Below are positions 25,361 to 34,019 of a stretch of DNA of 60,571 bases, piece by piece. Both the position numbers and the translations under genes were made by a program. The notes beneath the pieces were generated by a model, which was not told the DNA's origin, ran no database searches, and saw only the letters and a list, made by a program, of their open reading frames with translations. The DNA lies in the IMG/VR virus record IMGVR_UViG_3300032096_000019, positions 1-60,571 of that record, one strand, 5' to 3'. Each line of letters opens with the position of its first letter. Position 1 is the first letter of the stretch. The stretch comes from a virus.

Positions 25361-25361
25361 G

Positions 25362-27362
25362 TTATTTACCCCCGCTTGCTAAAAACAGGCGGTTCATCAT
25401 TTCAAGATAGGCTGCGTATGACCAGGAAAAGGACCAGGCTCCGCTTAAATAGCCAAGCCTATTCCCATTCTTTAAATCTGCCTGCACATATTCAGGCAAG
25501 GACCCGAAAGGAAAATTATTAGCTAGAAGCTTAAGCGGCTTTAAATCACCCTCTTCAGCCGCTAACATGGCAATAATACAGACATGCGGAAACCAGATAT
25601 CTTTCTTTTTTGCTGTTCCTGTGCTGCTTTGGGAAAAGCCTACCCCATGGTCAAGTTGTAACCCCAGCCCTCCCAGGGTTGCAACTGCAGTTCTGCTCTT
25701 AAGCCAATTGAAACATGACTTGTCATTAAGCATCCAGGCTGCGAAAATATTAGCTGGCACCGTTAAAACACTGTCATACAGCGTCCCATCCTGTTTAATA
25801 GCATAATCAAAGCCCCCGTCCTCCCGGCGGTAATCAGCTAACCCCTGCTTAAGAAGACTAAGTGCGTTCACCCCAAAGGTAACCCTGCTGTTATCACCTA
25901 AGCTTCTATATACCGGGATAAGATTCTCAAGAGCATAAATCCATAAGATATCCACCATGCTTTCATATTTCACCAACGATGTTGTTATCTCACTAGCATA
26001 GTCATCCCAATAATCATGAACATGCCGGGCTAAAATATGTCTATCTGCCTCTATAAAATTGTCCTCTAGGTAGGTAAACAACTGATCTAGCTGCGGTTTT
26101 AACCCTGACAGCAATTGTTTATCATTAGTGTGCCTAAAGTATTTACCGGCTGCCGCCAGGAATACAGCCGCATTATCGGTGTTGTTATAGTTGTATTCCC
26201 CGGTACCATCTATATCAAAGTCGTTTACTGTTAACATGTTCTTACCTTCAAACCAGCTGAGAAACTGGGCAGCTAGTGCCGGTTTTATTGGGATGAGGGC
26301 ATGGATCGCCCAGGCAGTATCACGCACCCAGTTATAAGGCCAATTGGGAATTCCCGCTGACAAATAGCCGCCCACCGACAAATTAAGGATTTGCATGAGA
26401 GAAAAATATCCCTTGGCCTTTATTGCTTCCGGGGCAAACCACTGCCTTTCTAAACCGGAAAAGTATTCACACCACATGTTCTCTGCGTCCGTATATTCAC
26501 TTTCCCAATTTGAGAGGCCAGCTACCGCTTTTTCCATTACCTCAGCCTTACTCCTGCCTATGGCGATAGCAAAAACTACACTACCGCGTTCACCCAGACC
26601 ATCCGTACCCATACCAACAAAACAACTTGAATGGCTAACAGTAGTTTTAGTCTCATCCAATGCATAGATAGGTGTGAACTGAACTGAATCCACCTGATAT
26701 TCATTCATATTGGTGCAGCTTAAAGCCGCAAACCAGCCGCTATTATGTTCTTCTACCCAAATTACGCCCTGGCCATTATAAATCTCGTACGCTGCAGACA
26801 AATCATGTTTATCTGGCTGGCCGGAATCCCACCCTACCCATTCCATGGCAATCTTTAAATCATTGATGTTTTGGGCATCGGCAATTATGTACAGTACGTT
26901 ATTTCGCGAAAAGGATAGTATATCTAAGGCACGTACCTTGCCGTTATAGTCCCTGGCATAGTGCCACTCCACAATACCGGTAGGATAGCCATCTTTACAT
27001 TTAAACTTAGTTTCAAAACTGGTATTTTCGGAATTACAGGTGTTCGCTACCAAAGGATAGTAGCCCATGTCACAGGTTTTAGCCGCTATGGCCGTATTGA
27101 CATCTCTTTTTCCCGACTTAGCTAACAGCATAGATAAGAAAGGGCGTATATCTACGCTGGATATCTGATCATTTAGCACCATCGCTATTTCAGAAGTAGG
27201 GTCACTTAGTACGGCCCGCCCGGCAAAATCACTGTGCAAAGTTGAGTCATTAAGGCTAAAACCCTCTGCTGCTAAGGCTGAGGTCAAACGCTCCGGGGAC
27301 AAATCAAGCACATAACCGTTTTTAGTGTTAATAATATTCGGTATATCAAAGGCGCTTCTCAT
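25362..27362 (-). CDS. GH15/glucoamylase-like (alpha/alpha)6 glycoside hydrolase in the tail module, 666 aa
   Basis: The N-terminal ~280 residues are beta-rich, like the super-sandwich domain of glucoamylase-type enzymes. The rest is an (alpha/alpha)6 barrel containing IPNWPYNWVRDTAWAIHALI (~338-357), the WxRD-A stretch of GH15-type enzymes, YNYNNTDNAAVFLAAAGKYF, HVHDYWDD (acidic pair) and GGFDYAIKQDGTLYDS. Length and layout fit an alpha-glycan hydrolase. There is no signal peptide, and the gene overlaps the tape-measure gene by four bases, so the product is a virion part, probably a tail-tip depolymerase or sugar-binding adaptor for the host surface. Similar function was not confirmed by experiment. 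Glycosidases of this fold are rarely reported in this tail position. Confidence 0.72.
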   Translation of the reverse strand: MRSAFDIPNIINTKNGYVLDLSPERLTSALAAEGFSLNDSTLHSDFAGRAVLSDPTSEIAMVLNDQISSVDIRPFLSMLLAKSGKRDVNTAIAAKTCDMGYYPLVANTCNSENTSFETKFKCKDGYPTGIVEWHYARDYNGKVRALDILSFSRNNVLYIIADAQNINDLKIAMEWVGWDSGQPDKHDLSAAYEIYNGQGVIWVEEHNSGWFAALSCTNMNEYQVDSVQFTPIYALDETKTTVSHSSCFVGMGTDGLGERGSVVFAIAIGRSKAEVMEKAVAGLSNWESEYTDAENMWCEYFSGLERQWFAPEAIKAKGYFSLMQILNLSVGGYLSAGIPNWPYNWVRDTAWAIHALIPIKPALAAQFLSWFEGKNMLTVNDFDIDGTGEYNYNNTDNAAVFLAAAGKYFRHTNDKQLLSGLKPQLDQLFTYLEDNFIEADRHILARHVHDYWDDYASEITTSLVKYESMVDILWIYALENLIPVYRSLGDNSRVTFGVNALSLLKQGLADYRREDGGFDYAIKQDGTLYDSVLTVPANIFAAWMLNDKSCFNWLKSRTAVATLGGLGLQLDHGVGFSQSSTGTAKKKDIWFPHVCIIAMLAAEEGDLKPLKLLANNFPFGSLPEYVQADLKNGNRLGYLSGAWSFSWSYAAYLEMMNRLFLASGGK

Positions 27363-29539
27363 AACCTCACCCCAGTCAAATACATTTGTTCTTTTAAAAG
27401 CTCTGCTATCTTTTGGCTCAATTTATATATATCCAGGTCATTAGCCATTTCCATTCTTTCTACCGAGAGTAAGTTCTCTATCTGCAAACTAGAAGTCCGG
27501 CTGGTAGTTCTATCCGCAGGAACCGCCTCTTTTAAAATATTTGTATTGCCTAAGTTCGAAATACTTCCTGCTAGGTCCATGGCAGCAGACCTTATATCGG
27601 GAATACCCTTTTTGATGCCACTTTCCAGCATAGAGATCATATTGGGCATCCATCTATCAGCTTTACTGCCCGGCCCTTTTTCAGTTGGCGAGGAAAAGCC
27701 TAGGTATCCTTTCACGGTATCTGCTACCCTTGCAGTAGCATTTCTTACCCATTTAATACCGGATAAGATGCCATCAGCAATATTCTTTATAAGATTTGCT
27801 CCCCACTGGGCACCGTTAGAGATAAAATCAGCCACCCATGATTTAACGCGGTTAAATGTAGTTTGAATGCTTGAGACGATACTTGAAGCGGTGCTTTTAA
27901 TGCCGTTGTAAATCCCGGTAAACCACCGGCCAATAGCAGCCAATAGATTATTGATAAAGGTGCGAAACTGCTCGCAATTCTCATAAAGATACTTAAATGC
28001 TCCGGCAAAGGGATTAACCATCAAGAGCAAGATGCTCTGCCAATTATCTTTAAAGAAACTAACCACGTTGTTAAACAGATTGACCATAAAATCAATAGCC
28101 TTATTAACTCCATCAACAATTCCATCCCAGATAGCGATAACCGCCTTTTTAAAGTCTTCATTGGTATTCCATAGATAGACGATTGCTGCCACCAATGCGG
28201 CCAGGGCGATAACAACAAGACCTATGGGATTGGCTGACATGGCCGCATTAAGTAGCCACTGAGCTGCTGCCGCTGCCTTTTGAGCCACAGACAAAACGGT
28301 TGTCTTTATTGCTGCGATATTTTCCGCATCGGCAAGCCACTTCACAGCATTCACTGCAGCGCCGACACCACTTGTGAGATTGCCCACAAGTGAAAGGAGA
28401 GGACCTATTGCTGCGGCAAAACCGATGAAGGAAAGAATCAGTATCTGCGAGCCGTTGTCAAGGTTTCCAAACCAATCGACTAAACCAGTCAGCTTTCCAA
28501 TAAGGCCCTCGATGGCAGGCATGGCCGAATTGACCGCCTGCATCAAAGATGAACCGAGTGGCTCTAATGCAACAGCAGCCCTGTTTTTCATTATGGTCAG
28601 CTGCTCAGCAAAATCTATGGTTTCAAAAGCGGCTCCGTTGATAGTTTCACTGCTCGTTTGTAAGGTTTTCACTAGATCTGACAGTTCAAACCTGCCTTCC
28701 CTAATGGCAGCAGCCATATCGGGGCCTATGCGAGTACCGAACATTTCAAGGGCGATGGCATTGGCTTCACCGGTGGAGCCTGCCTCCTTTATTCTTTTAG
28801 TAACCTCTTCAAGAGCCGCCTTGGTATCGGTAATACCTTCTTGGGCCATCTTGCCCAGTGCTATACGAAGTCCGCCAAGCACTAGCTCGGTGTTGACCCC
28901 TTCCTTTTCAAACTTACCGAGCATAGCAGCTGAGGTCTCTAGGTCAAAGCCCATTTGACGAAGTGGCGCTCCAAACTCCACCATCTTGGCGTTCAGATCA
29001 TTAAAACCAATTCCGGTGCTTTGGGCAACCTTAAACAAATAGTCCATGGTGCCTGCAGTATCACCGGCCGCCACACTCCAGTCTCCAAAAAGGCGCGATG
29101 AACTTGATATCATACCTGATAAATCCTCTCCAGTAATGCGAGAGAGGTTCAGCATCTGGGTGGATAACTCCTGCAGTGGTTTGCCTGCAAGCCCGGTTCT
29201 CGTATTAAGATCGGCAATGGCAGTGCTCACATCCTCCATTCCAGCCGGAACGGAAGCATAAACTGCCTTGAAATCATCCTGAAGGTCCTGAAGTGCTGCA
29301 CCTGTGGCTCCGGTTCCGACTCGAATTTTCTCGAAAGTATCATCAAAGTCCATCCCCAGCTTTAAAATTCCTGTGGTAGCGGCGGCGATGGGAAGAGTCA
29401 GCCCCTTGGTTAAGGTGCCACCAATGGAAGCGAGGCTTTTACCGGCTTTATCCAATTTTTTTGCAGCACTGTTCAAGCTTTTTTGTAGCTCTGAAATATC
29501 CGCTCCGATTTTCACCACAACACTTCTAATTACTGCCAT
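27359..29539 (-). CDS. Tail length tape-measure protein, 726 aa
   Basis: Siphophage tape measure. The N-terminus is a coiled coil (ISELQKSLNSAAKKLDKAGK), followed by the TP901-type core with TRTGLAGKPLQELSTQMLNL and LRQMGFDLETSAAMLGKFE. Hydrophobic helices at ~365-390 (ILILSFIGFAAAIGPLLSLV) and ~432-452 (PIGLVVIALAALVAAIVYLW) are the membrane-piercing segments seen in this family. The C-terminus has FSSPTEKGPGS. It sets tail length and is packed inside the tube. It is preceded by the frameshifting chaperone genes, the standard siphophage order. Confidence 0.95.
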   Translation of the reverse strand: MAVIRSVVVKIGADISELQKSLNSAAKKLDKAGKSLASIGGTLTKGLTLPIAAATTGILKLGMDFDDTFEKIRVGTGATGAALQDLQDDFKAVYASVPAGMEDVSTAIADLNTRTGLAGKPLQELSTQMLNLSRITGEDLSGMISSSSRLFGDWSVAAGDTAGTMDYLFKVAQSTGIGFNDLNAKMVEFGAPLRQMGFDLETSAAMLGKFEKEGVNTELVLGGLRIALGKMAQEGITDTKAALEEVTKRIKEAGSTGEANAIALEMFGTRIGPDMAAAIREGRFELSDLVKTLQTSSETINGAAFETIDFAEQLTIMKNRAAVALEPLGSSLMQAVNSAMPAIEGLIGKLTGLVDWFGNLDNGSQILILSFIGFAAAIGPLLSLVGNLTSGVGAAVNAVKWLADAENIAAIKTTVLSVAQKAAAAAQWLLNAAMSANPIGLVVIALAALVAAIVYLWNTNEDFKKAVIAIWDGIVDGVNKAIDFMVNLFNNVVSFFKDNWQSILLLMVNPFAGAFKYLYENCEQFRTFINNLLAAIGRWFTGIYNGIKSTASSIVSSIQTTFNRVKSWVADFISNGAQWGANLIKNIADGILSGIKWVRNATARVADTVKGYLGFSSPTEKGPGSKADRWMPNMISMLESGIKKGIPDIRSAAMDLAGSISNLGNTNILKEAVPADRTTSRTSSLQIENLLSVERMEMANDLDIYKLSQKIAELLKEQMYLTGVRL

Positions 29540-29543
29540 CCCA

Positions 29544-29885
29544 TCACCTCCATTTCACCGGCACTTTCAGCCCTTTACTCTTGGCAACCTTTATTAGCTG
29601 CTCTATTGACAGGCGACTACTCGTTTTTTTCTTGATTTCGCTGTCCTTTAGAACTTTCTTCAGACTCGGTAACCTCTTTTGCCTTGCAAATGCTTCCACA
29701 TGCCAAGCCAGATATATAAGTTCCTGCCTTCGTTCTGATTTCTCTTCCGCGTGGCCCCCGAACATTAGCGCAAGCTCATAAGGGGTTAACTCCCAAAACT
29801 CAGCCGGTTTCAGTCTTAGCTTTTTTATTGCGATGGAAAACAGCTCGTCAAAGTTTAAGCTTTGACTGTCTCCACCGCCTGTGGG
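29544..29885 (-). CDS. Downstream (-1 frame) half of tail assembly chaperone, made by ribosomal frameshift
   Basis: This frame has no start of its own in its conserved part. It reads from the slippery site into NFDELFSIAIKKLRLKPAEF and continues WELTPYELALMFGGHAEE..., typical of the gpT-like part of tail chaperones (a 73-aa frame from an internal ATG is only its end). It is in -1 register to the upstream gpG-like gene, which reads through GGGAAAC at 29885-29891. A fused product of about 210 residues would load chaperone onto the tape measure encoded four bases downstream. Confidence 0.8.
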   Translation of the reverse strand, partial: PTGGGDSQSLNFDELFSIAIKKLRLKPAEFWELTPYELALMFGGHAEEKSERRQELIYLAWHVEAFARQKRLPSLKKVLKDSEIKKKTSSRLSIEQLIKVAKSKGLKVPVKWR

Positions 29886-30175
29886 TTTCCCGGCTTTGTA
29901 CCAAAAGCCAGGGTCATGGCTTCACCGAGCTTTTCGGCCACAGTGCCGATGTCACTATATTCATCGATCAGGTCTGCGCATTTTTCCGGCGTCAGATTTT
30001 TATCCTCATGAAAAAGACCCGCATAGACGATGGTCCGCAGGTCTTTGATGGAGATATTATCTAGTTCAAGTTTCGTAAGGTTTTTACCGGTAAGCTCCTC
30101 TATCCTAATGAGAGCGTTCATCCCATACCTAAAGGTCCTTGGCTTATCAAGCTCTATGGATACTCCTTGCTTCAT
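29855..30175 (-). CDS. Tail assembly chaperone (gpG-like), 106 aa
   Basis: Begins MKQGVSIELDKPRTFRYGMN, then ALIRIEELTGKNLTKLE, the XkdN/gpG-like chaperone pattern of siphophages: a short beta start, then helices. It sits immediately before the tape measure, as expected. It ends KAVETVKA-like with TAA, while a proportion of ribosomes should shift into the -1 frame at GGGAAAC 32 bases before the stop. It assists tail-tube assembly and is not part of the mature virion. Confidence 0.82.
   Translation of the reverse strand: MKQGVSIELDKPRTFRYGMNALIRIEELTGKNLTKLELDNISIKDLRTIVYAGLFHEDKNLTPEKCADLIDEYSDIGTVAEKLGEAMTLAFGTKPGNPQAVETVKA
29885..29891 (-). other. -1 ribosomal frameshift slippery site GGGAAAC
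   Basis: In the zero frame the codons read G-GGA-AAC, a canonical X-XXY-YYZ heptamer, close to the GGGAAAG of lambda G/GT. Shifting back one base joins the gpG-like frame to the open -1 frame of the chaperone's second half. Confidence 0.82.
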
Positions 30176-30180
30176 CTTCT

Positions 30181-30795
30181 TTAATCCTCCCTATAATACA
30201 GCTTACCGCTGCCTTCAAATTCAATGCTTTCATTTACTACACCATCAGCTGAAAGCTTAATGCTGTCCCCCGAAATCCTCCCATAGCCCTCATATCGTTT
30301 TTTATTGGTACCAGTGTCCAAATACAAGGCAATGATCACTTCCTGGCCGAGCCTTGAGGACAGTCTTTCATCAGCCCAATAGCTCTCTGCAGCAGCAGTA
30401 AAGCCGTTTATGGTGGGGAGGTTCTCTTTCCAGCCACCGCTTTCAAAGGTGCTCACATCAACAGTGTCCGATGAAAGATCTGCGCTCCAGCTAAAGAAGC
30501 CTCCTGCCTGGTCTACCCGAATGCTCTTTCCACTGACTGTCACAGTATCAGTACCAAGCAGGGGTACGGGAAAGATAATGACACCGCCCAAATGCCGGGC
30601 TTCAAAATTGCCATTATATTGGACATCGTTTATATAGACGGTTATGGGAGAGTTTCTATCTAAGTACCGACATAACTCATCGGTGATAGTGTAGTGCGTA
30701 AATTCAATATTGGCTGTGGCTGCTTCTTTAATGAATGTCTCATGCACATCTTCTGTTTGCAAAAACACCGCACCAACCTTACCTGCTATTGTCAT
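30181..30795 (-). CDS. Tail tube-like structural protein (long paralogue), 204 aa
   Basis: Starts MTIAGKVGAVFLQTEDVHET. The second half (FSWSADLSSDTVDVSTFESG ... FEGSGKLYYRED) runs parallel to the neighbouring 127-aa protein (WSLDLGVDTLDVTALGDD ... FEFQGTGPLTYN). Both look like the beta-sandwich tail tube fold. The first half has an extra ~90-residue domain not present in the neighbour. It could be a second tube subunit, a decorated tube protein or a terminator-like variant. It lies between the tube gene and the chaperones. Confidence 0.65.
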   Translation of the reverse strand: MTIAGKVGAVFLQTEDVHETFIKEAATANIEFTHYTITDELCRYLDRNSPITVYINDVQYNGNFEARHLGGVIIFPVPLLGTDTVTVSGKSIRVDQAGGFFSWSADLSSDTVDVSTFESGGWKENLPTINGFTAAAESYWADERLSSRLGQEVIIALYLDTGTNKKRYEGYGRISGDSIKLSADGVVNESIEFEGSGKLYYRED

Positions 30796-30809
30796 CTAGC
30801 ATCACCACC

Positions 30810-31193
30810 TTAATTGTAGGTCAGTGGACCAGTTCCCTGAAATTCAAAGGAAATGCTCACCGTATCGTCCACCGGGTCTTCCACCGACAGTCCTGAAATA
30901 TAAGCGTTTCCTGAATAGTAGTTAGTTGCATTGACATACAGCTTGAGTGATACCTCGGTGCTATTTAAATAGGCATCCTGCAGTGCTTTCTGTCCGGTGG
31001 CATCGGTATGCACCGAATAAAACCCATCTGCCGAGGCTGACCACTCCTTTAAGCCTGCGATAAACTTTTTCCAATCATCACCCAGGGCGGTCACATCAAG
31101 TGTATCAACACCCAGATCAAGAGACCAACTGCTCACATCCACTACGGTACTTACACCCAGCCCCAGTTTTCCGCTTTTGCCTGCAATGGCCAT
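30810..31193 (-). CDS. Major tail tube protein, 127 aa
   Basis: Short all-beta protein with GLGVSTVVDVSSWSLDLG, DVTALGDDWKKFIAGLKEWS, YVNATNYYSGNAYISGL and SISFEFQGTGPL, the pattern of phage tail tube proteins (also Hcp-like). It assembles the tube on the tape measure. Its position after the head-completion genes and before the chaperones is standard. The ATG lies within a good AGGAGG context. Confidence 0.78.
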   Translation of the reverse strand: MAIAGKSGKLGLGVSTVVDVSSWSLDLGVDTLDVTALGDDWKKFIAGLKEWSASADGFYSVHTDATGQKALQDAYLNSTEVSLKLYVNATNYYSGNAYISGLSVEDPVDDTVSISFEFQGTGPLTYN

Positions 31194-31196
31194 GGG

Positions 31197-31574
31197 TTAT
31201 CCCTCCTCAAATTGAAACTCAAATTCAAAAGATACCGAATATATCTCGGTATCTGGTTCATAATCGCTTATTTCTTCCATTAACAAAACACTACCGATAC
31301 TAAGTCCAGCCATCGGTCCGTTAAAGTTTTGTAATTCGCTTTGGATAATTCTCGCTGTTTGGACAGCCTCTTTGTAACTTGTGGCGTAACAGGAAAACTG
31401 TAGCCTTTGCTTGATGAAGCCTGAATCCTCGACAAGACTGCGCAGCCTTTCCACCGATACCGGTAGATAAACAACGGCCGGCAGTAGTATGTTTTGCGGC
31501 AGCAGGAAAGGATAGAGCCTGTTATTCAGTTTCGGTTGCAAATGCGCGCTTACCGCTTCTTCCAGCCGCATCAT
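31197..31574 (-). CDS. Tail completion protein (DUF3168/gp17-like), 125 aa
   Basis: Has the features of the tail-terminator/completion family: LRPKLNNRLYPFLLPQNI-like start, then YLPVSVERLRSL, LQFSCYATSYKEAVQTARI and a final beta pair SVSFEFEFQFEEG. It acts as the connector-to-tube joint. It overlaps the gp10-like gene by four bases, and the order head-tail adaptor, gp10-like, DUF3168, tube is typical of HK97-type phages. Confidence 0.7.
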   Translation of the reverse strand: MMRLEEAVSAHLQPKLNNRLYPFLLPQNILLPAVVYLPVSVERLRSLVEDSGFIKQRLQFSCYATSYKEAVQTARIIQSELQNFNGPMAGLSIGSVLLMEEISDYEPDTEIYSVSFEFEFQFEEG

Positions 31575-31978
31575 TTTATCCTCCCAATCGCCTGTAAGAT
31601 TTCCTCGTTAATTGTTCTGGCTACTTTTCTCATGTTTTTGTCAACAGCCGGTCTTAAAAAAGGCTGCGCTTTCATCTTGGAGGTTCCTAGCTCCACCGGA
31701 GCAAAATACTTTACTCTGCCTTTCTTTGTCACATAGTACTGGCTTTTAATGTGCGCTTTTTTGAGTTTACTCTTTTTCAGTATCAGACTCTCTTTAAGCC
31801 TGCCAGTATCCACCGGAACCCTCTGCTTGGCTTCAAAAAGCACAATATCCGCACCGGCTTTAGACGCTTTATCCAATACTTCAGTAGCCGCATCACCCAT
31901 TTCTTCCATCTGCTTTATGACCTCGTCCATACCCTCGATATGCGTCTTGAGCTTTCTTACCCTGGCTCTTTTAGCCAC
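31571..31978 (-). CDS. HK97 gp10-like tail component, 135 aa
   Basis: The start is GTG at 31978, chosen because AAGGAGGAGG ends six bases upstream; a longer frame beginning at 32068 has no such site and overlaps the adaptor gene heavily. The protein shows EVLDKASKAGADIVLFEAKQ, VPVDTGRLKESL and VELGTSKMKAQPFLRPAVDK, the HK97 gp10 signature (DTGRL ... G-S...PFLRPA). It acts in tail-head joining. Confidence 0.82.
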   Translation of the reverse strand: MAKRARVRKLKTHIEGMDEVIKQMEEMGDAATEVLDKASKAGADIVLFEAKQRVPVDTGRLKESLILKKSKLKKAHIKSQYYVTKKGRVKYFAPVELGTSKMKAQPFLRPAVDKNMRKVARTINEEILQAIGRIK

Positions 31979-32297
31979 CTTGAACCTCCTCCTTGCACAT
32001 GAGGTTAAGCTCGATATTTTGACTCTCAAGATTAATGACCGATATGATTTCAAATATCCTGTCATCAAAAATCACACGCATTTTCGGCGTGATCCCTGGC
32101 CGGTAACGCATCATAATTTTTGTAGTTATCTCTGCGCTTAGCTGCTGGGAAGCAAAATATTCCTTACCCGAAACAGGTGAGACATTTGCCCATACCGTTT
32201 TGAGATCAATCCATTCCGGATTCTCAGCGCCAAAGCTATCCCTTGAAGCGACATATTCTTGAATGGTGACCCGGTGCCTCAGTTTGCCAATCCTCAT
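31971..32297 (-). CDS. Head-tail adaptor / head closure protein, 108 aa
   Basis: Starts MRIGKLRHRVTIQEYVASRD, with WANVSPVSGKEYFASQQLSA and RIFEIISVINLESQNIELNL, the head-closure (gp16/SPP1-like) family. GGGAGGTGG lies seven bases before the ATG at 32297, better spaced than before the ATG at 32303, so the former is preferred. It overlaps the connector and gp10-like genes. Confidence 0.78.
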   Translation of the reverse strand: MRIGKLRHRVTIQEYVASRDSFGAENPEWIDLKTVWANVSPVSGKEYFASQQLSAEITTKIMMRYRPGITPKMRVIFDDRIFEIISVINLESQNIELNLMCKEEVQGG

Positions 32298-32575
32298 CAC
32301 CATTCCACCTCCCTGTAGGCAAATAGTAGTGTTCTTAAAACATCTGTCAGCTCTGTTGTGTTCAACTCGTTTCGTTCCTCATATAGCTTGGAAACTGCAA
32401 AATAGATGGCGTGTTTAACTGGTTCAGGCACCACACCGGCATAGTCGCTTAATGGAAAACGGAGGATACCTTCTACGATATCCTCCGCTGTAGCAATGAA
32501 GCTTTCGATGAGCGCATCCTCATCGGCTGAGTCTACTCTTAACCAAGCTTTTGTGTCCTCAAGTGTAACCACCAA
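32297..32575 (-). CDS. Head-tail connector protein (gp6-like), 92 aa
   Basis: VTLEDTKAWLRVDSADEDAL ... IESFIATAEDIVEGIL, then VPEPVKHAIYFAVSKLYEER is the helical gp6-like connector pattern that forms the ring under the portal. It ends LLFAYREVEW. It overlaps the adaptor by one base. Confidence comes from sequence pattern plus neighbour order. Confidence 0.82.
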   Translation of the reverse strand: MVVTLEDTKAWLRVDSADEDALIESFIATAEDIVEGILRFPLSDYAGVVPEPVKHAIYFAVSKLYEERNELNTTELTDVLRTLLFAYREVEW

Positions 32576-32593
32576 TACGCTCCCCTCCGTTTA

Positions 32594-32815
32594 TTACTCT
32601 GAAGCCATCAGTCCTGCCGCTTTTAGCTTTGCAAGCAGAGCATTAAAATCAGTAACTAAGTCCGCTACTGTTGCTGCTACACTGTCCGCTTGCAGTGCTG
32701 CAGGCTTTAGCTCTATGCCATTAAAGGCTAGTTTCCCGCCAGTGGCCACTTCAAGGGTTCCACCGATAACCGTTTTCTCTCCGCCCTGCTCGGTATAGTT
32801 TTTAACATTACTCAT
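32594..32815 (-). CDS. Head fibre-like small protein, 73 aa
   Basis: Starts with a TEQGG-KTVIGGTLEVATGGKL stretch, then a helix (VAATVADLVTDFNALLAKLK). This matches the short head-fibre/decoration protein encoded after the capsid gene in many Firmicutes phages (phi29 gp8.5-like annotation). It probably decorates the capsid. Small size limits confidence. Confidence 0.6.
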   Translation of the reverse strand: MSNVKNYTEQGGEKTVIGGTLEVATGGKLAFNGIELKPAALQADSVAATVADLVTDFNALLAKLKAAGLMASE

Positions 32816-32825
32816 TACATTTCAC

Positions 32826-34019
32826 CTACGCTTTCTGCTGCAGCACTTTAATGGCTTCAGCTAAGATTAGCTTTCCATCCACTCGCTGACTGCCCTTAAA
32901 TCCAACCTGACCTGTTGCGGCATAAAGTTCATTTAGTCTTTGGAAGGACCTGCCTTGTCTATCTGCCACCCAGTAGTAGCCAAAGTCACCAAAGGCTATT
33001 GTTTTAGCCGATGCTGCAATCGTCGGCACATAAGCAGAAGTTTTCACCGGGCGGTTCAGGATGGTGTCCGGCTGACCCGCTGTAATTGAAGGCTGCCAAA
33101 TGTACTGGCCGCTACCGTCTTTTAGCTTTCTGATGGCCTTAATCGTTGCATCGTTCATTACAAAGACAGCTCTTTTGCGGTAGGGCGATTTGAGGCTATA
33201 GAACAGATCCATCACTTCATCCACTGTAAGGGCTGTGGCAGAAGCTGCAGTCACGCCAAGTTCTGCACCGCCGGTAGCATTGAAAATACCGGTCGGCTTT
33301 CCAGTTCCATCGCCAATAAAGAAGGCTTCTTCTTCCTTAGCGCCAATACGGCGGGCAAACTCCTTGGCAATATATGCCTGTAAATTAAAAACACTATCAT
33401 TAAGGAGTTCTTCTGACACCTTAATCATAGTGGCAAGTTTGTAAGCGCCTATGGATACTTGGGTGAATGCATCGTCTGATTCTGGAATTGGTCCTTCTTC
33501 ATCCACCCAGGATGCTGTCCCTTTAGAAGCGACAACCGGAATTTTTCTATCCCCGGAAGATGTGGTGATGATCTTGGCTAGGGATCTAAAAATGTTCTCT
33601 TCTTCAAGAGCTTGGATCAGGGTTCTTTCAAACTCATCTGGAACCAGATAGCCTCCTTCAGAATCAGTTCCAATCTGCAGGGCGTTTTGCACATCAAAGC
33701 TATTCTTGTTTCTTAGGGCTCTCCAGAAAGCTTCTTTGTATTCATCGGTTGCTCGCCCGGTTTTATGTTCATCTGTTCCACCGGGTTTTGAAGTGATCGG
33801 GCGATTAACTGGCTTTGCAAGCTCTAAATCAAGGGCCTGCTGTCTTTCTAATCTGTCAATATCCTTACCGAGACTTACCACTTCTGCTTCCATCTTTTCA
33901 TAATTGGCCGTGTCTTCTGCAGAGATTAAACCATCTTCTCCTCTTTTGGAATCGAGAAAGGCTTTAGCCTGCTCCCAAACCTTTGCTCTTTTTTCACGCA
34001 GCTCTAAAATTTTACTCAT
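32826..34019 (-). CDS. Major capsid protein, HK97 fold, 397 aa
   Basis: The first ~100 residues are a coiled-coil delta/scaffold domain (REKRAKVWEQAKAFLDSKR), removed in maturation by the neighbouring protease. From ~115 the HK97 core follows: FDVQNALQIGTDSEGGYLVP, FERTLIQALEEENIFRSLAK, AYKLATMIKVSEELLNDSVF, and FFIGDGTGKPTGIFN. The order protease then capsid and the eight-base overlap are typical. Confidence 0.94.
   Translation of the reverse strand: MSKILELREKRAKVWEQAKAFLDSKRGEDGLISAEDTANYEKMEAEVVSLGKDIDRLERQQALDLELAKPVNRPITSKPGGTDEHKTGRATDEYKEAFWRALRNKNSFDVQNALQIGTDSEGGYLVPDEFERTLIQALEEENIFRSLAKIITTSSGDRKIPVVASKGTASWVDEEGPIPESDDAFTQVSIGAYKLATMIKVSEELLNDSVFNLQAYIAKEFARRIGAKEEEAFFIGDGTGKPTGIFNATGGAELGVTAASATALTVDEVMDLFYSLKSPYRKRAVFVMNDATIKAIRKLKDGSGQYIWQPSITAGQPDTILNRPVKTSAYVPTIAASAKTIAFGDFGYYWVADRQGRSFQRLNELYAATGQVGFKGSQRVDGKLILAEAIKVLQQKA

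Noticed and set aside
28374-28958. 194-aa plus-strand frame in the tape-measure gene
   Set aside because: Antisense to strong tape-measure coding; a shadow frame in a repetitive gene.
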